Part shown: positions 1 to 8,061 of the stretch, piece by piece
How the letters are laid out: each line of letters begins with the position of its first letter
Numbering within the stretch: position 1 is the stretch's first letter
DNA from: Bacteroidales bacterium
Lineage (GTDB): Bacteria > Bacteroidota > Bacteroidia > Bacteroidales > TTA-H9
Length of the DNA stretch: 35,683 nt
NCBI GenBank assembly: GCA_028689615.1
Contig: JAQVCV010000051.1
Coordinates: 1 to 35,683 of the forward strand
Direction: 5' to 3'
Translations under genes and position numbers: made by a program
Notes under the pieces: model-generated
Told to the model about the DNA's origin: nothing
What the model saw: the letters and a program-made list of their open reading frames with translations, nothing else
Databases searched by the model: none

Positions 1-111
1 CGGCAATCCCCCGGCAAACGAGATCACCTCTGGCCGGGCCGTCACTTTCAATATTTCCCTGATCTGTGAAGCCTTGAGATTCTCCATCCGTTTTGCGAAA
101 TTCAATTCCAT
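1..111 (-). CDS. PLP-dependent aminotransferase, class I/II (5' end only, cut by window edge)
   Basis: Thirty-seven codons are visible on the minus strand, starting at an ATG at 109-111 and running off the left edge. The start is supported by a GAGGGGAG ribosome site 7-8 bases upstream. The visible protein begins MELNFAKRMENLKASQ and then reads EVISFAGGLP. The SFAGGLP motif after a short amphipathic N-terminus is typical of fold-type I aminotransferases of the 2-aminoadipate/LysN and MocR-like group, where it forms part of the substrate pocket. The PLP lysine and most of the enzyme lie outside the window, so the substrate cannot be predicted. It shares the strand of the glutaredoxin-like gene but is 175 bases away, so co-transcription is uncertain. 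Confidence 0.8.
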   Translation of the reverse strand, partial: MELNFAKRMENLKASQIREILKVTARPEVISFAGGLP

Positions 112-286
112 CTTTATTCTCCCCTCGCGCATCTCTTTTGCGCCGCACTTGTCTGATTTTCTTTTTTATACCTTGTTGTCTAAATGGATGGTCCACTTAA
201 GGTGTGACCGCCGACGATTATTCAGACAGTTACACCGCCACCGCCTGGAAACCAGGCTGACGGTTATGGTCAATGAAAAGTCAGCA

Positions 287-544
287 CTAGACAGCTTCGA
301 GGACCTGGTTCAACGAATGGGTCTTGACTCCGTCTTCCATAACGAAAAACGGGATCCCGATTCGCTTTTCTTGTTTGGCCAGATCAAACATCGTTAAGCT
401 GTCCCGTTCCTGCAGGAACGATTTCAACACTGTCAGATCCTTGGAAATGTCCTTGAACTCATAGTCAACCTTGGCTAAGTCCAGTGCCTCAAGAGCCTTT
501 AAGGTGTTGGAGCACTGACTGCTGCCGATAACTGTCACTTTCAT
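287..544 (-). CDS. Small glutaredoxin-related protein (COG4545-like), copy 1
   Basis: This 85-residue protein has a thioredoxin-fold pattern: a beta strand MKVTVIGSS, then the active-site motif CSNT, then helices and a GIPFFV segment holding the cis-proline typical of glutaredoxins. Only one cysteine is present in the CxxC position (C-S-N-T), as in monothiol members of the small Firmicute glutaredoxin-related family, so it may reduce or glutathionylate-type modify thiols, or only bind them. The start at 544 is chosen because GGGAGGAA lies eight bases upstream; an in-frame ATG at 562 would lie before this site. A close paralogue is at 18377-18655. Both are monocistronic with near-identical promoter layout (see the promoter at 577-605), which suggests metal- or redox-responsive control. 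Confidence 0.85.
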   Translation of the reverse strand: MKVTVIGSSQCSNTLKALEALDLAKVDYEFKDISKDLTVLKSFLQERDSLTMFDLAKQEKRIGIPFFVMEDGVKTHSLNQVLEAV

Positions 545-568
545 CACAAATTCCTCCCTCATTGATGA

Positions 569-605
569 TTATCATAATGATATTCCTATTTTCCCGACAT
601 GTAAA
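569..605 (-). promoter_or_regulatory. Promoter with Fur-superfamily-like box for glutaredoxin copy 1
   Basis: On the minus strand a TTTACA -35 (600-605) is followed after exactly 17 bases by TATCAT (577-582). The -10 runs straight into TATGATAATCAT, which includes the perfect small palindrome ATGAT-A-ATCAT. The stretch around 565-583 resembles Fur/PerR-type boxes (about 11 of 14 positions of TGATAATNATTATCA by eye). The same -35, the same 17-base spacer and the same TATGATAA just after the -10 recur in front of the paralogue at 18655. A repressor bound here would cover the -10 and start site. Confidence 0.6.
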
Positions 606-614
606 GATATAATG

Positions 615-659
615 AAAATCACCGGCTTTTTCGTCAATAATTAGCTGACATGCCGGTGA
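615..659 (-). terminator. Intrinsic terminator of the TOPRIM/ATPase operon
   Basis: On the minus strand a perfect eight-base stem TCACCGGC/GCCGGTGA encloses a 25-base loop that itself contains a TGTCA/TGACG inner pairing, and is followed by TTTTCATTAT. It lies about 120 bases past the stop codon of the TOPRIM-like gene and just before the promoter of the glutaredoxin-like gene, so it separates the two units. Confidence 0.65.
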
Positions 660-775
660 AGTTTATATTATTCAATTGTTTGAATATATTCGATAATTTA
701 CAGTGCTTGCTAAGTTATTCATCGCAATTTAATTCAATCTATTCAAGAATGTGGGTGTGATCAACGTTTATTACG

Positions 776-1309
776 TCATTGATCTTTTATAAGATCCGCT
801 AGGAACAATTCGTCACTATCGTGCTTTTTCAGGCGCTTATATTCCCTAAGGTTATTTACCAGCACCTCAGCCCGGTCTCCATAATAAGACTCGTAAAATT
901 CAGTGGCATTGTCGTAACGCCTTTTTTGGTATACAACATATTTTTTCGCAAATTCCTTGGGTTTTGATTTACCTGACTTTATGAATTGGGGATATAATCC
1001 TTCATTGATGATCAATAACACTTCCAGCTCCGGCTTGGTGCAATATTTTTCCACCCGGCCAATCCGCGTTTTCATCTGACGGGTGATTTTCAGCTGATCG
1101 TTTTGCTTGTCACCGATACGAAACACATCAAATACACCATGATACATATTCAGTGCCGGGACAATAACCGGGGCATTTAACTGCCGGGCATGATATGGAA
1201 CCAATCCGATCAGATCATCCTCAGTAAACTTCAACTTGTCATGCCTCAACAATATCTCGATGATTTTCTTTTCGTTGGAACCTTCGCAAAGTATCAGCAG
1301 CTTATTCAT
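776..1309 (-). CDS. TOPRIM-like partner protein of AAA ATPase (candidate anti-phage effector)
   Basis: The 177-residue protein begins MNKLLILCEGSNEKKII, a hydrophobic strand followed by an EG-x-x-E turn as in motif 1 of TOPRIM nucleases (the catalytic glutamate would be E9). A later acidic stretch RIGDKQND could hold the second acidic motif, and YCTKPELEVLLIINE recalls the PxFExWLL-type segment of RloB-like proteins. It is basic and lacks membrane segments. Its start overlaps the end of the upstream ATPase gene by eight bases, so the two are translationally coupled. AAA ATPase plus small TOPRIM protein is the layout of OLD/Gabija-like, PARIS, AbiL and RloA/RloB anti-phage systems. Assignment to the TOPRIM fold is by motif only; the DxD motif is not clear. 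Confidence 0.6.
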   Translation of the reverse strand: MNKLLILCEGSNEKKIIEILLRHDKLKFTEDDLIGLVPYHARQLNAPVIVPALNMYHGVFDVFRIGDKQNDQLKITRQMKTRIGRVEKYCTKPELEVLLIINEGLYPQFIKSGKSKPKEFAKKYVVYQKRRYDNATEFYESYYGDRAEVLVNNLREYKRLKKHDSDELFLADLIKDQ

Positions 1310-2423
1310 GCATGAGTTCTCTTTTCAAATCCATCAAGGATTCATAGCTCACTGCAGTCCCAAAATTATCTTCGTAGAATTTCTTGCTTTTCAACAAATC
1401 ATTTCTGATCGAGTAATCCTTGTACATGTTGGTCAACATGACTTTTTCTTGCGACTTGGCAATCCAGATATTATCGTTCCGGCCAAACAAATCCAGCAGT
1501 TCACAGTAGTGGGTTGAAAAAACAAGGCTTGCCCCGCTCTTGTTTACGGCCTTGTCTTTGAATAGGCTGATAAGATTTTCAACCAGAGTCTTGTGGAAAT
1601 GGTTCTCGATTTCATCGATTATAAAGGTATTTCCTTCAATCAAAGCCTGGATAGCCCTGGTATACAGAACAATCCCTTTGGTAGTACCGCTTGAAAGCAT
1701 GTAGAACAGTTCCCGGGCACTCAGTTCCATTGTTTTACCTTGATAATCAAGCTTGAAAACATCATTCTTGATCTCTTCGAGATTGATGATATTGTCATCA
1801 AAAAGGCGTAATATATGTTTCCAGTATTTCTTATTCAAAGGGCCGCTTTGATATAGCCGATAGACGGAGTGGTAGATATCATCCTTGCTGATCAAATCAT
1901 CGTAATAATAGCTGTAGTTTTTTCTTTCTTTCAAGATGTAGAATAGTTTTGATATATCATCTGGGAGTTCGCGGTCAATGATCATTTCCCGATAGATATC
2001 CGGATCGAAAATTTTGTTGCTCTTTGTCTTAAAATAATCACTGACAAATATTCTTTCATCAACGAATGATAAATTATCCCCAAGATTGTCCTTCTTTTGC
2101 AGTTTGACTTCATAGCGGTAAAGTTTCTTCTCATGGAAAAAGGTGATTTCGAGCATGGTCCCGCTGATCGTTATCAATTCATCATCCAATTTGAACGAAC
2201 CAAGCATACGGTAAACATTGTCAATCAGTTTTAACACACTTGTTTTGCCGGAAGCGTTTTTTCCAATGATTGCCGTTGTCGCAAAGGTGAACAACGATTG
2301 TTCAACCTCATTGAATTCATACGTCTTGTCCTCTTCGGTTTTCCTGGCTACCGGAACAAAATCCAGATAAATGCCATCTTCACAATTCCTATAATTGTAC
2401 GCTTTAATTCTTAAAAGTTTCAT
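1302..2423 (-). CDS. AAA family ATPase (OLD/RloA/AbiL-like, ABC-type ATPase)
   Basis: The protein has about 373 residues. It starts MKLLRIKAYNYRNC, the usual first strand of SMC/OLD-like ATPases, then Walker A GKNASGKTSVL near residue 54, an ABC-signature-like LSSGTTKGI near residue 250, Walker B with FIIDEIEN, and a switch histidine in FSTHYCELL. This order is that of ABC-type ATPases that act as sensors or clamps in anti-phage systems. GAGAGG precedes two possible starts, ATG 2427-2429 and ATG 2421-2423; I chose the second for spacing, without certainty. It overlaps the TOPRIM-like gene downstream. Upstream lies a 17-base perfect hairpin and a likely promoter. It probably uses ATP binding to control the partner nuclease; this is inference from family and context. 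Confidence 0.8.
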   Translation of the reverse strand: MKLLRIKAYNYRNCEDGIYLDFVPVARKTEEDKTYEFNEVEQSLFTFATTAIIGKNASGKTSVLKLIDNVYRMLGSFKLDDELITISGTMLEITFFHEKKLYRYEVKLQKKDNLGDNLSFVDERIFVSDYFKTKSNKIFDPDIYREMIIDRELPDDISKLFYILKERKNYSYYYDDLISKDDIYHSVYRLYQSGPLNKKYWKHILRLFDDNIINLEEIKNDVFKLDYQGKTMELSARELFYMLSSGTTKGIVLYTRAIQALIEGNTFIIDEIENHFHKTLVENLISLFKDKAVNKSGASLVFSTHYCELLDLFGRNDNIWIAKSQEKVMLTNMYKDYSIRNDLLKSKKFYEDNFGTAVSYESLMDLKRELMHE

Positions 2424-2442
2424 GTTCATCAGTCCTCTCACC

Positions 2443-2474
2443 GATATGATACCATATCAGCCTGTTTCAAACAA
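2443..2474 (-). promoter_or_regulatory. Candidate promoter/operator of the ATPase-TOPRIM pair
   Basis: On the minus strand TTGTTT (2469-2474) and TATCAT (2446-2451) are 17 bases apart. The -10 sits inside the perfect palindrome GATATG-GTAT-CATATC (2443-2458), and the -35 lies at the end of the large hairpin at 2457-2497. Transcription would begin around 2439, leaving a very short leader carrying the GAGAGG ribosome site. The palindrome is a good candidate operator. Confidence 0.4.
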
Positions 2475-2497
2475 TAAATTTGTTTGAAACAGGCTGA
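2457..2497. repeat. Perfect 17-base inverted repeat (hairpin) between helicase and ATPase genes
   Basis: The arms 2457-2473 and 2481-2497 are exact reverse complements (TCAGCCTGTTTCAAACA and its complement) with a seven-base AT loop. There is no T-run on either side, so it is not a standard intrinsic terminator. It lies 132 bases past the helicase stop and overlaps the candidate ATPase promoter. Confidence 0.85.
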
Positions 2498-2629
2498 CGT
2501 CACAATACCATAAGTACCGCCTATCCAATATTCCCCTAGAGAAAAAACTCAATTCCCACAAATTCGGCTACCTGATTGTAATCGTCAAAAATATTATGAC
2601 TCAAAGGAATTATATTGTCTATATCTCAA

Positions 2630-5554
2630 TTACAAGACCTTTTCTTTAATGACATAAAGGTTTTTCAAGGCCCGGGTGAAGGAGACATATCTCTCGTTGT
2701 CCTTCATCGAATCGGCCACAACGGCAACGGTGTCGAATTCAAGACCCTTGACCATAACCGGAGTGAGTACATTGACCTTGTTTTCGACAATTGCCGGTTC
2801 ATTTTCATCAACGGCGACCAGATGATCCCCCCACCTGAAGGCATCTAGATTTTTTAGACGAACCAGATTGTCGACCACAAGAGCCACCGATTCGCCATTT
2901 TCCAGATCAACTGCCCTTATGAAGGATTCCAGGGAACATTCTACTACTGTCCCTTCCAAACCGATGGAATACATGTTCAGATTGAACTCGGAGTTCACGT
3001 AGTCTGTGATTTCCTTGGCATTGCGGTAGTTTTCATTGATTTCGTAATATCTGAGGTCATCATGGCGCAATGAATCCAGTTCCTTGACGGTTAGGCCTTT
3101 GGCGGCGATATTCTGGTTCATGTCGCCAAAATAATTGAATGGTGAATTATGGAAAAGCGACTTGTAGATTGCAATCTCGCTGTGTGAATAATCCTGGAAC
3201 TCATCAATGAAAACCCACTTGTTTATTATTTTTGGAATTTTAGCTTGGTTATGGAGCAGTCTCAATATCATGAAAACCTCGAATTCATAATGTCTTCCAT
3301 CGATACCGTTTTGCTTCTTGTATACTTCTATCACAAACCTGATGACCATCATCAGGATACCTTTTGTGTTGCCGCCATGGGTATATTCCTGAACGGTCCG
3401 ATATTCCCGGGAACTCAGATACTCATGGTATTTCAAAACATAGTTTGCAACCGTCAGACGAACCGGCAATTTGATCTGCAACATTTCCTCGATGAGAGAT
3501 TCAATGCCTTCGCCATTCCGTTTTTCATTCGTTATGATTGCCCGGTTCCTGATAAGCGATTGCACCAGCCTCAGGTGCTCGTCTATTTTTTTGGACAGGA
3601 AAGGTGCCTTGGCTATGCTTTCTTTCAATTCAGCCAATTTCATCTCAGCCTTTTGGTAATCGGCGGCTACCGTCTGTATCCTAGATGCAAATGAGCGCTC
3701 CGTCTCAAGATACGTTCTCACCACGGCCACCCGGGCCAAAATCGTCTCATCATTACCATCGATACTCAAACCGGTCGAGGCATATTTTCGTTCCAGCTGT
3801 TTTTTCTTTTCAGCCAGCTTTTCTTGCCACTGCTCCGTCTCTCTTGCAATCCTGCGCCGGGTGAAAAACGTCGCATGTTGCTTCTTGTCAAGCAGATCCC
3901 GGTATTTGCCTTCCAGCAAGGCAAGTTCCGTCTTGTCCACTTCGAAACCCGCAAGAAGGACCGTAAAATCCGCAATTTCATTATTGAGTCCTTCTATTCC
4001 ATCTTGCCACTGCGCCAAGTACAGTGGCACATCGACAGGCTTCAAATCGGCCAGACCTGGATGAACGCCACTTAGATCTTTAAGTGCCATAGACAAGGCG
4101 GATTTGCTTTGTTTCAATTCCCGTTTCACATTTGTGAGATTGGCTGATTGGTCCTGGATATCCTTGTCCGCCTTAAGCAACCGGTTGCGATAGTCAAGCA
4201 GATCGAGATAAGTGAGTCGATCCAGCTTCCCTTTAAGCTCGACGTATGCTTCTTTATAGACTTCCTGGCGACTGGGATCGATTGGTTTTTTTGTACTGAA
4301 GAATCTGTTGAAAACCTGATTCAACTCCAGGTTGGCAAACTCGACGAATTCTCCAACTAGGCCGCCATCAGTTTTTTCGAGCAGTATTCCGACCGATTTT
4401 TGCAGCCGGTCAAAGTATCTATCCGAATATGTTTCCCGGATGAAATCGTCATCCACCATGTTATTTGACAGATGAATCGGCTCAAGTTCTATCTCAACTT
4501 TCAAATGCGCGCAGATGTGCCTGACCAGATATTCATTGAATTCAATATTTGTCATGAACTTGGCTTGGTCGATATCCAGTTCGAGTCTCATCATTTCCCT
4601 GGACAACAGCTTTGTCGGAGAGATGATAAAGGCATCACAGATATCCAGCTGGTCCTGCAATCTAAACATCCAGAAAGACAGGCGATGGGCGAGAATCATC
4701 GTCTTTCCCGAGCCGGCGCAACCCTGCACCAGGATGTCACTGTCCTGGTTGTGGGTTATTATGCGGTATTGCTTTGTCTGGATGGTCTGGATTATTTCCC
4801 GGATATTCTTATCCCGGTTGAGTTGGATGTGTTTTCTCAACCGCTCGTCCGCCACTTGCGCAATCTGATCCCTGTTTGAAATAGGATCATCCTTGTACGA
4901 AAGCTCCAGGCCCCTGATCTCATAGTCCCTTCTTAGAACCAGCCGGTTTTCGGCATCTTCGATTGTGTAATCCTCCTGGAAATAGTATGGCGACGCCTCA
5001 AGTGAACGCCAATCCACAATATTGGACAGGGAAACAACTTCATCCGGATCAGCCCCTAATTCCTGCTTGCCTTGGGAAAATTTGCGAATGTAGTACGATA
5101 CCCCCATTTCAGGCCGGTCACCACTGACCATGTCAATCCTGGCGAAATAAGGTTCTTTTTTCATCCGGTTCAACATAATCTTCCTGGTTTCCAGGCGGCT
5201 CTTATCCCCGACAAGTGCGCTTCTTTCATTCATGTCGCTCCCATCCGGGAGGTAATATATCTCATCCTTGGTATTTTTAAGTGCGCCGTCTATTTTTTCG
5301 ATTGTCGATTTCAGGAATGACTTCTCGAAACTGGGTGACGAATCGAAAATTTTTGAATCCCCAAACTGGAAACCGTCGTAATTCTTGACGTGCCAGCTTT
5401 TTTGATGGTCGGACATTGAAAGAATAGTCAACCTATCTTTGAATTGTACCCGGATTATCCCCTGCCCGGATTCAATGAATCTCCCATCATGATATAGATT
5501 ATGATATATGATCGACTTGTTTTTGACCAATTTACTGACGTCCAATTCTAACAT
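2630..5554 (-). CDS. HelD/UvrD-type superfamily 1 helicase-like ATPase
   Basis: This 974-residue protein carries a full SF1 motor: Walker A QGCAGSGKT at 277-285, Walker B VFIDEFQD at 781-788, GDMNQNI at 810-816, ENYRN at 841-845, KGLEFDTV near 936 and RYVSFTRALKNLYV at 955-968. Residues 135-195 (EPYFARIDM and later VDWRSLEASPYYF) match the HelD signature region that precedes the motor in RNA-polymerase recycling factors. Residues about 430-690 form a large, mostly helical, charged insert in the motor, as expected for HelD secondary-channel arms. HelD normally has about 770 residues, so this one is long. It may free stalled RNA polymerase or act in defence beside the ATPase/TOPRIM pair. GAGGGG lies 12 bases before the ATG, a rather long spacing. 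A promoter is seen at 5716-5745. Confidence 0.85.
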   Translation of the reverse strand: MLELDVSKLVKNKSIIYHNLYHDGRFIESGQGIIRVQFKDRLTILSMSDHQKSWHVKNYDGFQFGDSKIFDSSPSFEKSFLKSTIEKIDGALKNTKDEIYYLPDGSDMNERSALVGDKSRLETRKIMLNRMKKEPYFARIDMVSGDRPEMGVSYYIRKFSQGKQELGADPDEVVSLSNIVDWRSLEASPYYFQEDYTIEDAENRLVLRRDYEIRGLELSYKDDPISNRDQIAQVADERLRKHIQLNRDKNIREIIQTIQTKQYRIITHNQDSDILVQGCAGSGKTMILAHRLSFWMFRLQDQLDICDAFIISPTKLLSREMMRLELDIDQAKFMTNIEFNEYLVRHICAHLKVEIELEPIHLSNNMVDDDFIRETYSDRYFDRLQKSVGILLEKTDGGLVGEFVEFANLELNQVFNRFFSTKKPIDPSRQEVYKEAYVELKGKLDRLTYLDLLDYRNRLLKADKDIQDQSANLTNVKRELKQSKSALSMALKDLSGVHPGLADLKPVDVPLYLAQWQDGIEGLNNEIADFTVLLAGFEVDKTELALLEGKYRDLLDKKQHATFFTRRRIARETEQWQEKLAEKKKQLERKYASTGLSIDGNDETILARVAVVRTYLETERSFASRIQTVAADYQKAEMKLAELKESIAKAPFLSKKIDEHLRLVQSLIRNRAIITNEKRNGEGIESLIEEMLQIKLPVRLTVANYVLKYHEYLSSREYRTVQEYTHGGNTKGILMMVIRFVIEVYKKQNGIDGRHYEFEVFMILRLLHNQAKIPKIINKWVFIDEFQDYSHSEIAIYKSLFHNSPFNYFGDMNQNIAAKGLTVKELDSLRHDDLRYYEINENYRNAKEITDYVNSEFNLNMYSIGLEGTVVECSLESFIRAVDLENGESVALVVDNLVRLKNLDAFRWGDHLVAVDENEPAIVENKVNVLTPVMVKGLEFDTVAVVADSMKDNERYVSFTRALKNLYVIKEKVL

Positions 5555-5704
5555 AACTAGTAGCTTCCCCTCTTGATTTTGTACGCTGCAAAAACACTCA
5601 AAATGTCGGGGTTGTTACTAAGCATAATCGCTGTGTCGAGCCGACTTTGCGAAGGTTCGAAACTTAGTGGATGATTACATTTGACCCTCCCCCGGACATT
5701 TATG

Positions 5705-5746
5705 GTTGCACTTACATTTTATCATTTTTTGACACATATGTGCAAC
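5705..5746 (-). promoter_or_regulatory. Candidate helicase promoter framed by an inverted repeat
   Basis: On the minus strand TTGCAC (5740-5745) and TAAAAT (5716-5721) are 18 bases apart. The pair is framed by exact seven-base inverted repeats, GTTGCAC at 5705-5711 and GTGCAAC at 5740-5746 on the plus strand, the second covering the -35. The leader to the helicase start would be about 155 bases. Confidence 0.45.
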
Positions 5747-6112
5747 TTATTGAAACAATATTTTCACATGTATGGCTTTGCCTCTGCTTGACTCAATAAG
5801 ATCCAAATGTCATAACAGGTCAGCTGTTCTGGTTAATTGAAACTCCGGCCACCAGGAAGATTTGGATGCGATCCAGTTCACCCTTTACCAAGTGACAATC
5901 ATATCGGCCCGTTTACACCTAGACCACCTGGCGCCAAGCAAAAAGGCCCGGAGTCCGGACCTGTGCGTTTGGCCAAAGCATTTATCCTGCATCCCCGCAT
6001 CAATTATAACTAGGATTCTAAAAATCGTTGGTATTAGGCTGTTTTTTCACAAATCCGCCTTGGAAATAGATCTAATTCACTTTCTAATTATAACGTAGAA
6101 AGGGGTGATTTT
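5747..6112. other. Intergenic region without a recognised gene
   Basis: Apart from the terminator at 5940-5961 I see no gene here. Open frames are short and lack ribosome sites. The right part, next to the transposase relic, is probably IS-derived flank, but I could not identify terminal inverted repeats. Confidence 0.5.
5940..5961 (-). terminator. Intrinsic terminator, minus strand
   Basis: On the minus strand GGTCCGG-ACT-CCGGGCC forms a seven-pair stem (one U-G pair) followed by TTTTT. No minus-strand gene ends nearby except the regulator at 7258, about 1.3 kb away on the far side of a decayed transposase. It may be the original end of the Amadori operon, displaced by the insertion, or belong to a lost gene. 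Confidence 0.6.
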
Positions 6113-6982
6113 ATGTGTTTAGTCTATCTAAAAAAAAGAAAAATGGCATTACATATGTGTACAAATCAAACAACTATCGGGATAGTGAAAAGAAACAGTC
6201 ACGAAGCAAGCGTGTCCACATCGAAAAATGGATGAAGCAGGTAATTTGATCCCATCTAAAAGGTGGATATGCCGCTGTCGACAACCCCAATGCACCAGGG
6301 CCTGGTGCCTTCAACCGTTATGAAACGCAACAACCACGGAGCAACTTACCTGTTTGATAAAATTGGAGAACTACTGGGAATAACAGCGGATTTAAAAGTA
6401 TGTTTTCCTGAAAGTTATAAGCAACTTCTATCGATCGCTTACTTTCTGATTTTGGAAGATCGGAATACTATGCTTCGTTTTCCGAAATGGGATCGAATCC
6501 ATATCCATCCTTATGGCAGTTGTATCCCTTTGCAAAGGATCAGTGATCTATTTGCGTCTGTTTCGGAAGAATCTAAAAATCTCTTTTCAATTTACAGGCA
6601 AAAAGCCATAAGGAAAATGAACATTGGGCTTACGAAACTACTATTGTTTCCTCTTATTCAGAGGCACTCAAACAAGTTAAATAAGGCATCAACAATGATC
6701 ATGGTCCGCTTGCGCAAATTAACTTGGCGCTGTTGTTTGGTGAAGAATCGAGTCTACCATTTTACTACCTCAAACTGGCAGGCAATATAAGCGATGTCAA
6801 GACCTTGAAGCACTTGATTGCCGATTTAGGGAGCTTTGGTTATGGTAAGGTAAAACTCATGATGGCCTCGGGTTTCACAGCAAAAAAATATCAATGACCT
6901 CTACCAGAATCATCTGAAATTTTTAATGGCAACAAAAATATCTCTCAACTATATGTAAGAAGAACTAGATTATGTCCGATAA
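6113..6982 (+). pseudogene. Decayed IS1634-family-like transposase (relic 1)
   Basis: A good ribosome site (AAAGGGGTG) precedes the ATG at 6113, but the coding frame is broken almost at once. Reading across frames recovers a transposase: NGITYVYKSNNYRDSEKKQS, then GYAAVDNPNAPGPGAFNRYE, then GATYLFDKIGELLGITADLK with CFPESYKQLLSIAYFLILED, then SDLFASVSEESKNLF, then INLALLFGEESSLPFYYLKL, and finally KVKLMMASGF and EELDYVR. This order matches IS1634-type DDE transposases of the IS4 superfamily. At least four frameshifts or stops interrupt it. The usual MDRGF acidic motif reads MASGF and the first acidic motif is also altered, so catalysis is lost. The C-terminal third is missing. Its orientation is opposite to the flanking genes. 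Confidence 0.85.
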
Positions 6983-7257
6983 TCCCTTGCCCAACGGGAT
7001 AATCCCTGCCTGATAGATGAGCATTGCCAGCTGTACCAGAAAGAAAGGAAAGACTGACGATTCACTTCGAGTCGTCTTATTCCATAATTTGACCTGATCC
7101 ACCCAGCCAATCAGGGCACTTCGATATACTCGGTTCATCGCATTCTAAATAACTGGAACTCATTTTTTTGCTCGGCAATTTGCCTGGATGTATATTTGCA
7201 AAAAAAGAAGCCAAATCCAAAAACCGGAAGTAATCTGTTTGAAAATGATTTTCCGTT

Positions 7258-8004
7258 TTACATTTGTTCCAGCTTTTTGTGCAAAGTATTCCGCCGGACA
7301 AAGCAGTATTTTTCCCCTACGACATACTGGATACCATAGTGGACCGGATTGTCATGATTGTCGGCCGCCACGGTGTCAATCACAAAAAGTGGATCACCAA
7401 TCGAGGTTTGCAGCAGGTTGGCCTGGTCACTGTTGGCCACGGTCACGGAAATGATTGTCTTAAGCGAGCGGTCACAGATAATGTTTTTCTTTTCCAACAA
7501 CAAGTCGTAAAGCGAACCGGTAAGTGGTTCATCAAGTAAAAAACTGTATTTGTTGTACGAATAATAATTGTTTTCAAGCATCAGCGGTTGTCCATCAGCC
7601 AGGCGTAGCCGCTGAATGTAAAGCACCCTGTCCCCATCATCAAGCCTTAAGATGTCTTTAAGCTTGTCATCGGCCGCAATGACTTCTTTTTTTAGGACCA
7701 TGCTTGACGATTCGACCCCGGCATTCTTGCACGACTCGCTAAAACTTAAACAGTCCTCGATTGGCCGAGCCAGCTTCGGTTTTGATACATAAGTTCCCTT
7801 TCCTTGTTTTTTAATCAAATAACCCTCACTGACCAACTCTGCCAAGGCGTTGCGCACTGTAATCCGAGAAACCTCATAACGCTCCGAAAGTTCCGTCTCC
7901 GAAGGAATTTTTGAATTAAGTTTCATTTCCCCTGTATCAATCTGCGATTTTATGATGTTTTTCAGTTGCAAATATAAGGGTAAAGAATTATCCTGTTCTA
8001 ACAT
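7258..8004 (-). CDS. GntR-family (HutC/FarR-type) transcriptional regulator with UTRA domain
   Basis: The 248-residue protein has an N-terminal winged helix at about 8-75, with the GntR hallmarks PLYLQLKNIIKSQI, IPSETELSERYEVSRITVR and EGYLIKKQGKGTYV, followed by a UTRA effector domain (residues about 95-240; EVIAADDKLKDIL, YIQRLRLADGQPL, and IGDPLFVID). UTRA regulators often sense sugar phosphates, and FrlR of Bacillus is of this type. It is the last gene of the PTS/deglycase operon and is 57 bases past the first HAD gene, with its own likely promoter and operator at 8022-8042. It probably represses the operon by binding TTATAACA-centred sites at 14182-14234 and is released by a phosphorylated Amadori intermediate. 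This role is inference. A weak hairpin (about 7220-7258) may end the transcript. Confidence 0.9.
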   Translation of the reverse strand: MLEQDNSLPLYLQLKNIIKSQIDTGEMKLNSKIPSETELSERYEVSRITVRNALAELVSEGYLIKKQGKGTYVSKPKLARPIEDCLSFSESCKNAGVESSSMVLKKEVIAADDKLKDILRLDDGDRVLYIQRLRLADGQPLMLENNYYSYNKYSFLLDEPLTGSLYDLLLEKKNIICDRSLKTIISVTVANSDQANLLQTSIGDPLFVIDTVAADNHDNPVHYGIQYVVGEKYCFVRRNTLHKKLEQM

Positions 8005-8021
8005 ATTTTCACCGTCCTCTG

Positions 8022-8042
8022 CATAACATTATAACACATCTT
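8022..8042 (-). promoter_or_regulatory. Internal promoter and candidate operator of the GntR regulator
   Basis: On the minus strand TGTTATAAT gives an extended -10 (8028-8033) in front of the regulator gene. It lies in CATAACATTATAACACATCTT (plus strand), which shares the TTATAACA core and the ACATCTT half-site with the sites upstream of frlB. This layout suits autoregulation. Confidence 0.5.
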
Positions 8043-8061
8043 AATCAACTAATACATTATT

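Noticed and set aside
243-257. Small GCCTGG/CCAGGC hairpin past the glutaredoxin-like gene
   Set aside because: The stem has only six pairs and no T-run on the minus strand, so I do not call it a terminator.
74-397. A 107-codon plus-strand frame at the left edge
   Set aside because: It runs antisense through the start of the aminotransferase and the end of the glutaredoxin-like gene and lacks a ribosome site.
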